Shown here: positions 46,932 through 55,390 of the stretch, piece by piece
Numbering within the stretch: position 1 is the stretch's first letter
Layout: each line of letters opens with the position of its first letter
DNA from: Triplophysa rosa
Lineage: Eukaryota; Chordata; Actinopteri; Cypriniformes; Nemacheilidae
Direction of reading: 5' to 3'
Length of the DNA: 64,000 nucleotides
Assembly: GCF_024868665.1 (NCBI RefSeq)
Contig: NC_079905.1
Coordinates: forward strand, 10,503,080-10,567,079
The notes under the pieces: generated by a model
Seen by the model: the letters and a program-made list of their open reading frames with translations, nothing else
Databases searched by the model: none
Told to the model about the DNA's origin: nothing
Position numbers and translations under genes: made by a program

Positions 46932-47396
46932 GAATGAACCAGTCAGGGGTGCGTTTCCCGAACAACGACATAACTCACTGGTTGACCACCATAGTACGAT
47001 GGATCATTGGGGAAATTAACGATGTAGTTACGACTGTTTCCCGAAACCGTAGTAACTCTGTCGGAGATCAATCGTTTGAACCAAGTTGGTTCGGCAATCT
47101 AGTTGATGACGCCATACAGGTGGTGGAGTAATGACGTCTACTAATAAATACGTTCTGATCTAATTAATGTCAAATTAATCCAGGATCGAGGCTGCCGGGT
47201 TCCCCTCCAGGGTCGAGGCCGCTGGCATCCAGTTCCCGCCGCATCCAGCCGGCAGTCTACAGTTCTTTCTTTCTTTCTTTTTTTCAAAAAATGTCCATTT
47301 TAAATTCTGTCTTATGTTTTTATTTTTGTATTTTTTGATGTTATTCCTAAATGTATTTATAAATTTTTAAAAATTACATTCAAATGTTCTTTTTTT
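46932..47396. mobile_element. Remnant interior with GTGCGTTTCCCGAA-type insertion
   Basis: A short element-interior start (GAATGAACCAG) is followed by GGGTGCGTTTCCCGAACAAC and TTTCCCGAAACCGTAG, a block resembling a widespread teleost DNA element. Then, near 47180-47265, comes a GC-rich piece with GGTCGAGGCCGCTGG and CATCCAGCCGGC, similar in wording to the minisatellites of the gag-like frames nearby. A CTTT run and T-rich DNA follow. Confidence 0.45.
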
Positions 47397-47401
47397 ATTT
47401 C

Positions 47402-47934
47402 TGTCATGGTTCTGCTTCATTTAGTCTTGGATTTCCTGGTCCGGAGGCAGAGCCATGACAAAGTCTTTGGTTATGTGTGGAGAGAAACATATTATTGTCC
47501 TTTTGACAATAATATGCGTTCTCTCCAGTGTCTTGTCATTGGCCCCGCCCCTCTCATTTCATGTATTGCTTCCCTGTCGTGTCTAATGTTTCTCACCTGC
47601 CCTGTGTCGTTATCCCTTGTTTGTGTTCCCTTTAAAATGCCTCATGTTTCATTGTCCTGTGCGCTTCGTTGTGTTTGGTGTGACCCGGTGTTCCCGCGTC
47701 TCAGCCTTGCCTTGTCCTCGCCGTGAACCTGTTTAGTTAAGTGAGTTGTTTTAGTGTTCTTTGGTTTTTGTTTTGCCCCATTGTGGGTAGTTTTTCTTTG
47801 TCTCTTAAAAGCGTTTTTGGTTATTGTGTTTGTCCCCCATCGTGGGTTTTTATTTTGCAGTTATTATTAAAGTCTGTTTTGTTTACCCCCTCCTTCTGTC
47901 TGCACCTGGGTTCTGTCCGCCACCGCTCGTGACA
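47402..47934 (+). repeat. 5' LTR of element 1
   Basis: Begins TGTCATGGTTCTGCTTC, ends CGTGACA. Visible parts: tip hairpin (arms 47402-47418 and 47444-47460), second hairpin (arms 47479-47499 and 47505-47526), CCAAT-type ATTGG plus GC-box (47536-47552), CCCCCATCGTGGG at 47835-47847, and the poly(A) signal ATTATTAAAGTC near 47862. Confidence 0.95.
47536..47552 (+). promoter_or_regulatory. LTR CCAAT plus GC-box module
   Basis: TCATTGGCCCCGCCCCT combines an inverted CCAAT box and an Sp1-type GC box. The same module is present at about 49376, 52224, 53072, 54897 and 56206, and in diverged form in the remaining LTRs, so it is likely the core of the LTR promoter. Inferred from motif only. Confidence 0.55.
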
Positions 47935-47950
47935 GAAAGAAGCGCCAATA

Positions 47951-49135
47951 ATGAACCCAGCAGACAGAGAGGAGGAATATTCGCGGTCTTCCCTGCGGAC
48001 CCGCCAAACCCATCTCCTTTTTGGGGTCAATCAGGGAGACCGCGGTATATGCAATTTTGTCCGGGTCTTCGAGGCGGCAGCAGGAGAGACAGAGTTCGGT
48101 GAGGCGGAACTTAAGGTCATTTTTAATGGCTGCCTCACCGAGCCTCTCAAGTCATCAGAGACCCGGATGCTGGGCCCCCTGGGGTTCTGCGACATGGCCA
48201 GGTACATGATCAACCGGGACGACCCCTGGCCATCCGTCCCTGACTGGGTGTCCTCCTCACTGGCTACCGTCCCGGAGGATCACGTTCTGGCCACTGTCAC
48301 CCTGGAGGACCCTGGGGCACCTTCCTCCGCTAGCTCCGTGGCCCTTGGTCCTCCGGCGACCCTCCGCGGCAAGCGGGGAAGGAGGGCATCCGGGGAAATG
48401 TCTACGGACTCCTCCGGTGCGGAGCTAGCCACGCCCTCCACCGCCGTCTCGCAACCGATCACAGGCCCTGCGGTTCGGTTGAAGAAGAAGAGGCAGCGGA
48501 GAGGGGCGCGGACTCCAGTACAGCCTGTGTCCAGTCCAGCACCCAGCCCAGTGCAGCAGCCGGCGTCCCAGCCGGTGATCCATGATCCAGCTGGTGTCCC
48601 TGCGGGCGATCCAGCCGGCGATCCAGGCGGCGTCCTAGCCGGCGATTCAGCCGGCGTCCCAGCCGGTGATCCAGCCGGCGTCCCAGCCGGCATCCAGTCC
48701 GGTGCAGCTGGCATCCAGTCCGGCGTCCAGTCCGGTGCAGCCGGAATCCAGTCCGGCGTCCAGTCCGGTGTCCAGTCCGGCGTCCAGTCCGGCATCCAGT
48801 CCGGTGTCCAGTCCGGTTTCCAGTCCAGTGCTGCCGGTGTCCAGTCCGGTGCTTCCGGTCCAGCCAGCCTTCCAACCGGCCTTCCAGCCGGTCCTCCAGC
48901 CGGCCTTCCAGCCGGTCCCCAGCCTTGTGCAGCCGGCGCCCAACCTTGCCCCACCGACTTGTCCCCCCCAGGACTTCCTCCCCTAAGTCCCCCAGGACTT
49001 CACACCATCGAGCGCAGCCGGGGACTAGGACTGTTCCCCCCACAAGCCCTTGTCTGTCCCCATCCCCCCTCCCATGTTTATTGTTTTTATTATCCCATCC
49101 TAGTCCTGTCATCGTATAGTCATGTTTACCTTTGA
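47951..49135 (+). CDS. Gag-like protein of LTR element 1
   Basis: A frame of 394 codons starts 16 bp after the 5' LTR. Residues 1-95 form a compact domain rich in helix-forming residues (AGETEFGEAELKVIFNGCL, LGPLGFCDMARYMINRD) that recurs in the other two elements. I take it as a gag-like capsid-type domain on position alone. Residues about 165-180 are basic (RLKKKRQRRGAR). From residue about 205 a minisatellite encodes PAGDPAGVP and then VQSG repeats. The frame appears shifted there: a 7-bp duplication (ATGATCC near 48582-48595) moves reading to a second open frame. No zinc knuckle or protease motif is visible. The natural C terminus is therefore probably different. Confidence 0.7.
   Translation: MNPADREEEYSRSSLRTRQTHLLFGVNQGDRGICNFVRVFEAAAGETEFGEAELKVIFNGCLTEPLKSSETRMLGPLGFCDMARYMINRDDPWPSVPDWVSSSLATVPEDHVLATVTLEDPGAPSSASSVALGPPATLRGKRGRRASGEMSTDSSGAELATPSTAVSQPITGPAVRLKKKRQRRGARTPVQPVSSPAPSPVQQPASQPVIHDPAGVPAGDPAGDPGGVLAGDSAGVPAGDPAGVPAGIQSGAAGIQSGVQSGAAGIQSGVQSGVQSGVQSGIQSGVQSGFQSSAAGVQSGASGPASLPTGLPAGPPAGLPAGPQPCAAGAQPCPTDLSPPGLPPLSPPGLHTIERSRGLGLFPPQALVCPHPPSHVYCFYYPILVLSSYSHVYL
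48540..48935 (+). repeat. GC-rich minisatellite in gag-like frame
   Basis: Units of 12 to 24 bp built from GGCGTCCAGTCC, GGTGATCCAGCC and GGCCTTCCAGCC. All unit lengths are multiples of three and no stop exists in several frames, so long frames appear on both strands. Units are heterogeneous. Confidence 0.9.
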
Positions 49136-49228
49136 TCATGTTTTTGCTGTATTGTCTTGTCTTGTCTGTCACCCAGTCAGCCTTGTCTCGTCTGTCTACC
49201 CCTTGGTGAGCACCTGGAGGTGCTCATT

Positions 49229-49241
49229 AAAGGGGGGCTTC
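49229..49241 (+). other. Polypurine tract of element 1
   Basis: AAAGGGGGGCTTC abuts the 3' LTR, the usual plus-strand primer position. The matching site in element 2 is ACAGGGGGGGCTTC (54750-54763). Confidence 0.8.
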
Positions 49242-49764
49242 TGTCATGGTTCTGCTTCATTTAGTCATGAATTTCATGGTACAGAAGCAGAGCCATGACA
49301 AAGACTTTGGTTATGTGTGGAGAGAAACATATTATTGTCCTTTTGACAATAATATGCGTTCTCTCCAGTGTCTTGTCATTGGCCCCGCCCCTCTCATTTC
49401 ATGTATTGCTTCCCTGCCGTGTCTAATGTTTCTCACCTGCCCTGTGTCGTTATCCCTCGTTTGTGTTCCCTTTAGAATGCCTCATGTTTCATTGTCCTGT
49501 GCACTTCGTTGTGTTTCGTGTGACCCCGTGTTCCCGCGTCTCAGCCATGCCTTGTCCTGACCGTGAACCTTTTTAGTTTAGTGAGTTATTTTAGTGTTCT
49601 TTGGTTTTTGTTTTGCCCCATTGTGGGTAATTTTTCTTTGTCTCTTAAAAGCGTTTTTGGTTATTGTGTTTGTGGGTTTTTATTTTGCAGTTATTATTAA
49701 AGTCTGTTTTGTTTACCCCCTCCTTCTGTCTGCGCTTGGGTTCTGTCCGCCACCGCTCGTGACA
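49242..49764 (+). repeat. 3' LTR of element 1
   Basis: Same organisation as the 5' LTR. The tip stem is closed with GAAGCAGAGCCATGACA. The 10-bp gap at about 49673 removes half of the CCCCATCGTGGG hairpin. Confidence 0.95.
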
Positions 49765-49769
49765 ATTTC

Positions 49770-51204
49770 AGATTTTGTGTAAATGTGATTTCTTTCGTTT
49801 CATTCAAATATTGTACTTTTTTACTCTCATATTTTCATATATTATTTTTATATTTATATAATATTCTTTACAAAATAGTTTCTTTCTTGCTTCCTTCCTT
49901 CCATCCTTCCTTCATCTCTCTTTTTTATGCACTCTCTGTTTATTTTCCCCTTTTCACACATTGTTCTATCCTCCACCGGACTGCAACCACAGATACATTA
50001 GCACAGTCTAACACTACCAAATTCTCTCAAATCGCATGTTCCATTTCTGCCTGACAGGCCCAATTTTTTTCCCACCCTGAGCGATGGAGAGGTATAACGT
50101 GCTCCCTGTAGCTTGCACCCTGGGGTGTTAATAAGCAGGAGACAGTCCTGTATGCATAAATAACCTACATCAGATCATCCAAGTTTAAGAGAGCGAGAGT
50201 GGGAGGGGTGGTCATGTGAGTACAGACTACTAGCCGATCAGGATAAGGCCTCTAAATCACTGCTCTCTGAGACCCAACGCTGTTTGATCCTGCTAATCCA
50301 ACCATTCAGGCCCGATCAATGGCCCTCCTCAAGGTATTCCTGTCTGATTGAACAGGGCAGGTGTGTACTTGTGGGCTTCGGTCCAGTAAAAAAAATTTCC
50401 CCTTCTGAAAGCTCCCTGGTGTTGAAATTGATTCCGCAAAGCTAGACTGGATGCCTAATCACCCAGGTGGAGAGCGTAACCAGTCTGTCAGCGCATGCTT
50501 ATGAGACCAGAATCTGGTTCTCTCCTCCACTGTGGAGGATAGCGAGGATGGCTGTGTTTTCTGGGCCTCCTGCAGCGCGCCCCAAATGATTAATTCCTGG
50601 GAGAAATCAACACCTTTCATTGAGCTTTTCATCCAGTTGCTGAGTCTTTAGGCTAATCGTTAAGATCCATGTGTTTGTTGCAAGTGTTCTGCCTTTATTA
50701 CTGTACATGTTGTATTAGAGTTGGATTTTGAATGGCAGACCCTGTTATGGGCCCTTCTGGTGTTTGTGTGTGTGGTCATAAAAACCAAGACCTGTTCATG
50801 TTTTATTATACTGTAACAATCGACAGCAGGCTGACAGAATGAATTTGTTTGCGTAGTTTATCTAGAATAGCTTTTGGCTTGAAGTATTCTGTAAGTAAAA
50901 AGTGTAAGAATGATGCAATGTAATTGCTTGATTGAATTTCTGGTTGCATATGTTTGTCATTATGTGTTTTTGTGACAGAGAGAGAGTACTGGAGAGTTTA
51001 TGTTTGGAAAGAAAACAGACAGAAATGTACTTAACCTCTTCTATCCTCTATCAAAGACACTACCAGTCAAATGGTTGCTTATGATCTCAACATCACCTTT
51101 TGATCTAAATCATGTCAAATTATCCAAGCTGTATGAGGTTCTATACACAAAAAAAAACCTTGCAAAGTTTTTAAGTGGATCTCTACCGTGAAGGAAAAGG
51201 CTTT
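49770..51204. other. Unclassified DNA, possible regulatory content
   Basis: T-rich at the left, with a CCTT-rich run at 49878-49915. The part from 50080 to 50640 is repeat-free and less AT-biased, with ATGCATAAATAACC near 50151. No gene found. Confidence 0.3.
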
Positions 51205-51385
51205 TTTCATCCCAGTGTTGGGTTGCAAATTATCACATGTTGGGTTTTTTAACCCCAAATTCTGATTAGCTTTAGCCGATTATTGGGTCAAATAGAAACA
51301 TTTACAACTTAAGCCAATTTCTGTGTTTCACCCTTTTTGACTCAACACTGGGTTAAAAATAACCCAGCATTTTTAGAGCGTATGT
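51205..51385. mobile_element. CAGTGTTGGGTT-type palindromic MITE
   Basis: CCCAGTGTTGGGTTGCAAAT on the left is mirrored by CAACACTGGGTTAAAAATAA and CCCAGCATTTTTAGAG on the right. The interior is short and AT-rich. Confidence 0.65.
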
Positions 51386-51601
51386 ATAAATTCCTTCAAC
51401 GCTGTTAAAATGCACCTCAGGTGGATATCTCATAAAATTGTTTGAGAAAATGTCCAAAGTGTGCTGCTGGTATGTAAAGGTTCTCTAAACAATACAGCAT
51501 GCAAGATTTTATATTTTTGCATTCTACATCCACTGAAATTGTAGGTAATTGTATAAAAAGATGTTACCAAACTTTTGATTTTGAAATGTGTTTGGTTCAT
51601 A

Positions 51602-52084
51602 TGTGACCCTGGACCACAAAACCAGTCTTAAATTGCATGGGAATATTTGTAGAAATAGCCAACAAAACATTGTATGGGTCAAAATAATTAATTTGTCTTT
51701 TATGCTAAAAATAATTAGGATATTAAGTAAAGATCATGTTCCATGAAGATATTTTGTAAATTTCCTAACCCAAATATTTCAAAACTTTATTTTTGTAAGT
51801 GGATGCAGCAAAATTTTGAAAACAAAAATGGCCGGAAACAAGTTTGCTATCTTTGTAAGCTTAGAATTTCAGTTTTCAGGTTTATCTACTCTCCTCAACG
51901 TCATTACAGCGGTAAGCAATTAGAGAGTGTTAAAATAAACCTTTCTTTTTAGCAATGGCATGCTACAGCGCCTCTGATAGACAACTTCAAATGCGATTTT
52001 CTCAATATTTAGATTTTTTGCACCCTCAGAATCCAGAGTTTTGAATAGTTGGATCTCAGCCAAATATTGTCTTATCTAACAAAC
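51602..52084 (+). mobile_element. TGTGACCCTGGACC-type DNA element, left part
   Basis: Starts ATGTGACCCTGGACCACAAA and ACCAGTC, a well-known teleost terminal repeat, and continues with the usual interior (TTTACTTAATATCC-like words, TGCACCCTCAGAATCCAGAG). It is interrupted after CTAACAAAC (ending 52084) by the LTR complex. A segment at about 51795-51945 looks extra. Confidence 0.7.
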
Positions 52085-52626
52085 TGTCATGGCTCTGCCT
52101 CTATTAGTCATGTTTTTCTTGGTCCTGTGGCAGAGCCATGGCAAAGCCTATGGTTATGTGTGGAGAGAAACATATTATTGTCCTTTTGACAATAATATGC
52201 GTTCTCTCCAGTGTCTCGTCATTGGCCCCGCCCCTCTCATTTCATGTATTGCTTCCCTGCCGTGTCTAATGTTTCTCACCTGCCCTGTGTCGTTATCCCT
52301 TGTTTGTGTTCCCTTTAAAATGCCTCATGTTTCATTGTCCTGTGCGCTTCGTTGTGTTTGGTGTGTTTGGTGTGACCCCGTGTTCCCGCGTCTCAGCCTT
52401 GCCTTGTCCTGGCCGTGAACCTGTTTAGTTAAGTGAGTTGTTTTAGTGTTCTTTGGTTTTTGTTTTGCCCCATTGTGGGTAGTTTTTCTTTGTCTCTTAA
52501 AAGCGTTTTTGGTTATTGTGTTTGTCCCCCATCGTGGGTTTTTATTTTGCAGTTATTATTAAAGTCTGTTTTGTTTACCCCCTCCTTCTGTCTGCGCCTG
52601 GGTTCTGTCCGCCACCGCTCGTGACA
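52085..52626 (+). repeat. Chimeric LTR A
   Basis: The first 130-150 bp match LTR B of element 2 (CTCTATTAGTCATGTTTTTC, TGTCTCGTCATTGG). From about 52217-52237 onward the sequence follows the element-1 LTR type (CATTTCATGTATTGCTTCCC, GTGCGCTTCGTTGTGTTTGG). It ends CGCTCGTGACA. It is preceded by CTAACAAAC, the same flank that precedes LTR B. Confidence 0.85.
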
Positions 52627-52927
52627 GAACGAAGCGCCAATAATGAACCCAGCAGACAGTGAGGAGGAATATTCGCGGTCTTCCCTGCGGACCCGCCAAG
52701 CCCATCTCCTTTTTGGGGTCCGTCGGGGAGACCGCGGTATATGCAATTTTGTCCGGGTCTTCGCGGCGGCAGCAGGAGAGACAGAGTTCGGTGAGGCGGA
52801 ACTTAAGGTCATTTTTAATGGCTGCCTCACCGAGCCTCTCAAGTCATCAGAGACCCGGATGCTGGGCCCCCTGGGGTTCTGCGACATGGCCAGGTACATG
52901 ATCAACCGGGACGACCCCTGGCCATCC
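52627..52927 (+). pseudogene. Truncated gag-like fragment after LTR A
   Basis: The leader and first 95 codons of a gag-like frame (52643-52930), nearly identical to element 1, are cut off at the GACGACCCCTGGCCATC point. There the sequence jumps to a second CTAACAAAC and LTR B. The minisatellite, polypurine tract and 3' LTR of this copy are absent. Confidence 0.85.
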
Positions 52928-52935
52928 TAACAAAC

Positions 52936-53516
52936 TGTCATGGCTCTGCCTCTATTAGTCATGTTTTTCTTGGTCCTGTGGCAGAGCCATGGCAAAGCCT
53001 TTGGTTATGTGTGGAGAGAAACATATTATTGTCTTTTTGACAATAATATGCGTTCTCTCCAGTGTCTCGTCATTGGCCCCGCCCCTCTCGTTTCCTGTAT
53101 TGTTTCCCGGCTGTGTTTCATTACCCTCACCTGCCCTGTGTTATTATCCCTCGTTTGTGTTCCCTTCAAATAGTCCTCATGTTTCATTGTCCTGTTTTCG
53201 GTCATTGTGTGTGCTGTTCGCCTTGTGCTGTTCAGTTCCTGGTCTATGCTCGTGTTCCTGTTCCTGTATGTGATCTTTCAGTAAGTCTAGTTAGTGTTAG
53301 TTTATTGTATTTGGTCTAGTGTTGTACTTAGTCTTTGTTAGTTTAGTTTAGTCAGTTTATGTTCCTGTTTACCTGTTATATCAATTCCCCTGTTATCGTG
53401 TCTTGTTTTCCCCACCGTGGGTTTTTGTTTTACGTTTTTGTAAATAAAAAGTCATTTGTTAACCCCTTCACTCCTGCCTGCCTGCAATTGGGTTCTTCTC
53501 CACGCAATCCGTGACA
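52936..53516 (+). repeat. 5' LTR of element 2 (LTR B)
   Basis: TGTCATGGCTCTGCC...CCGTGACA. Tip stem arms 52936-52950 and 52980-52994, then the second hairpin, CCAAT/GC-box module, CCCCACCGTGGG near 53411 and AATAAA near 53443. Compared with the 3' LTR, the loop of the tip hairpin carries several of the differences. Confidence 0.95.
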
Positions 53517-53518
53517 GA

Positions 53519-54547
53519 ATGACCGAACCTCATCGAACCCAGCAGGCGGCTCCCAAGGACGGCAAGGCGTCGTACCCATGAGCCGGCCTAGCCCACTTGC
53601 TGCTGGGGTTCCGTCAGGGGAGTTATGGGGACCGGGAGTTCGCCAGAGCATTCTCGGCGGTGGCAGAGGCGACCGGGTTCAATGAGGCGGAGTTGAAGAC
53701 GATCTTCAACTGCTGCCTCACCCGGCGCCACACACCATCGGAGAAGAGGCTGCTGGCTCCTCTCGGGTTCGCGGATATGGTCAGGTACGTTGCCAACTGG
53801 GATGATCCCGGGAGTGGGGTTCCATTTGGAACTTCCGCTCCACGGTCGAGCGTCCCGGGGGGTCTCGTCCTGGCTGCCGCTGCCCGGGGGGACTCAGTAC
53901 CCTCTGGCTGGAGCTCCATGGTTCCCGGTTCTCCTGGCGGAGACCATGGTGAGTGGGGGAGGAAGGACTTGGGGACGACGTCTGGGGGTTCCCTCGACGC
54001 AGAACTACCTCCGGTCCCCACGGGTCCGCCAAAGATGGCTGCAGACCCGGCGGTGCGGAAAAGGAGGGAGGAGCGTCACGGGGGAACGTACCGTCCAATG
54101 CAGCTGGCCACCACTCCGGTGCAGCCGCCGTCCAGTCCGGTGCAACCGGAGGTCCTGCCGGTGTCTCAGCCGGCGGTCGAACCAGCTTCCCAGCCGGCGG
54201 TCGAGCCGGCGTTCCAGCCGGTGGTCGAGCCGGCGTCCCAGCGGGTGGTCGAGCCTGCGTCCAGTCCGGTGATCCAGCCGGCGTCCAGTCCTGTGATCCA
54301 GCCGGCGTCCAGTCCGGTGATCCAGCCGGCGTCCAGTCCGGTGATCCAGCCGGCGTCCAGTCCGGTGATCCAGCCGGCGCCCAGTCCGGTGATCCAGCCG
54401 GCGCCCAGTCCGGGATCCAGCCGGCGCCCAGCCTTGTCCCGCCGACGTTCCAGTCGGCGGTCCCTCCAGGGACTAAGACTGTTCCCCCCAGGGCTTCCCC
54501 CGTCAACCCCCCGGGGCTGCGCGCTTTCGAGCGCCACCCCGGACTAA
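53519..54547 (+). pseudogene. Gag-like frame of element 2, broken
   Basis: An ATG three bases after the 5' LTR opens a frame that is stopped by an in-frame TGA at 53579-53581, at a position where a CpG-to-TpG change is a likely cause. The same frame then runs open from 53597 to 54547 (316 codons). The domain VAEATGFNEAELKTIFNCCL and LLAPLGFADMVRYV matches that of element 1. The tail is an 8-residue repeat (PVIQPASS, about 54255-54415). A one-base loss in the last units (CCGGGATCC near 54410) shifts the end into another frame. Not expected to give a normal product from the first ATG. Confidence 0.75.
54255..54420 (+). repeat. 24-bp minisatellite in element 2
   Basis: About seven units of GATCCAGCCGGCGTCCAGTC plus CGGT, nearly identical, encoding PVIQPASS in one frame and GDPAGVQS in another. 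Upstream units with GGTCGAGCCGGCG are a diverged variant. Confidence 0.9.
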
Positions 54548-54763
54548 GACTATTCCCCCTTCTCCCTACCCCCATGGACTGCCCCCCAATGAGCCCTTGT
54601 TTGGACCCTCCCCCCCTCCCATGTTTGTTATTTTTATTATCCCACCCCAATCCTGTTGTTATCTTGTCATGTCTGCCCCTGATTTTGTTTTCTCTGTATT
54701 GCCTTGTCTCGTCTGTCTACCCCTTGGTGAGCACCTGGATGTGCTCATTACAGGGGGGGCTTC

Positions 54764-55343
54764 TGTCATGGCTCTGCTTCCTTAGTCATGTTTTTCTTGG
54801 TCCTGTGGCAGAGCCATGGCAAAGCCTTTGGTTATGTGTGAAGAGAAACATATTATTGTCCTTTTGACAATAATATGCGTTCTCTCCAGTGTCTCGTCAT
54901 TGGCCCCGCCCCTCTCGTTTCCTGTATTGTTTCCCGGCTGTGTTTCATTACCCTCACCTGCCCTGTGTTATTATCCCTCGTTTGTGTTCCCTTCAAATAG
55001 TCCTCATGTTTCATTGTCCTGTTTTCGGTCATTGTGTGTGCTGTATGCCTTGTGCTGTTCAGTTCCTGGTCTATGCTAGTGTTCCTGTTCCTGTATGTGA
55101 TCATTCAGTAAGTCTAGTTAGTGTTAGTTTATTGTATTTGGTCTAGTGTTGTACTTAGTCTTTGTTAGATTAGTTTAGTCAGTTTATGTTCCTGTTTACC
55201 TGTTATATCAATTCCCCTGTTATCGTGTCTTGTTTTCCCCACCGTGGGTTTTTGTTTTACGTTTTTGTAAATAAAAAGTCATTTGTTAACCCCTTGACTC
55301 CCGCCTGCCTGCAGTTGGGTTCTTCTCCACGCAATCCGTGACA
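54764..55343 (+). repeat. 3' LTR of element 2
   Basis: TGTCATGGCTCTGCTTCC...CCGTGACA, same organisation as the 5' LTR. The polypurine tract ACAGGGGGGGCTTC directly precedes it. Confidence 0.95.
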
Positions 55344-55390
55344 CAAACCATACATCAATGGAAAGCTTATTTTTTCCAGATTTTACTATT
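55344..55390 (+). mobile_element. TGTGACCCTGGACC-type element, right remnant
   Basis: CAAACCATACATCAATGGAA and AGCTTATTTTTTCCAG continue the element interrupted at 52084. The expected GACTGGTTTTGTGGTCC-like right terminus is missing, so the host element is truncated here. Confidence 0.55.

Larger units (their letters stand above)
47397..49769 (+). mobile_element. Non-autonomous LTR retrotransposon 1, complete
   Basis: Target duplications ATTTC (47397-47401 and 49765-49769) enclose two LTRs (47402-47934, 533 bp; 49242-49764, 523 bp). The 3' LTR lacks a 10-bp CCCCATCG-containing piece and differs at some twenty other sites by eye. The interior is 1.3 kb with one gag-like frame and a polypurine tract (AAAGGGGGGCTTC, 49229-49241) directly before the 3' LTR. 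No protease, reverse transcriptase, RNase H or integrase can be found, so movement would need enzymes from a relative. Superfamily (Ty3-like or ERV-like) is undetermined. Confidence 0.93.
52931..55348 (+). mobile_element. Non-autonomous LTR retrotransposon 2, complete
   Basis: Duplications CAAAC (52931-52935 and 55344-55348) enclose LTRs of 581 bp (52936-53516) and 580 bp (54764-55343) that differ at roughly a dozen sites by eye, so this copy is younger than element 1. The interior is about 1.25 kb with a broken gag-like frame and a polypurine tract at 54750-54763. No pol genes. It sits inside the TGTGACCCTGGACC-type element, whose sequence resumes at CAAACCATACATCAATGG. Confidence 0.93.

Noticed and set aside
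47406..47726. 106-codon frame repeated in several LTRs (also at 49246 and 52089)
   Set aside because: It lies wholly within LTR U3/R sequence and recurs only because the LTRs are alike. Its cysteine/leucine-rich peptide has no domain.
48280..49172. Minus-strand frames of 224 and 237 codons opposite the gag-like frame
   Set aside because: They are produced by the stop-free, multiple-of-three minisatellite. Their peptides are simple repeats (TPDWTPDW, LDAGLDAG) and change with unit content.
53623..54867. Further long frames on both strands over element 2 (289, 304, 160 and 132 codons)
   Set aside because: Same cause as in element 1. They run through the GATCCAGCCGGC array and continue into LTR sequence without a domain.
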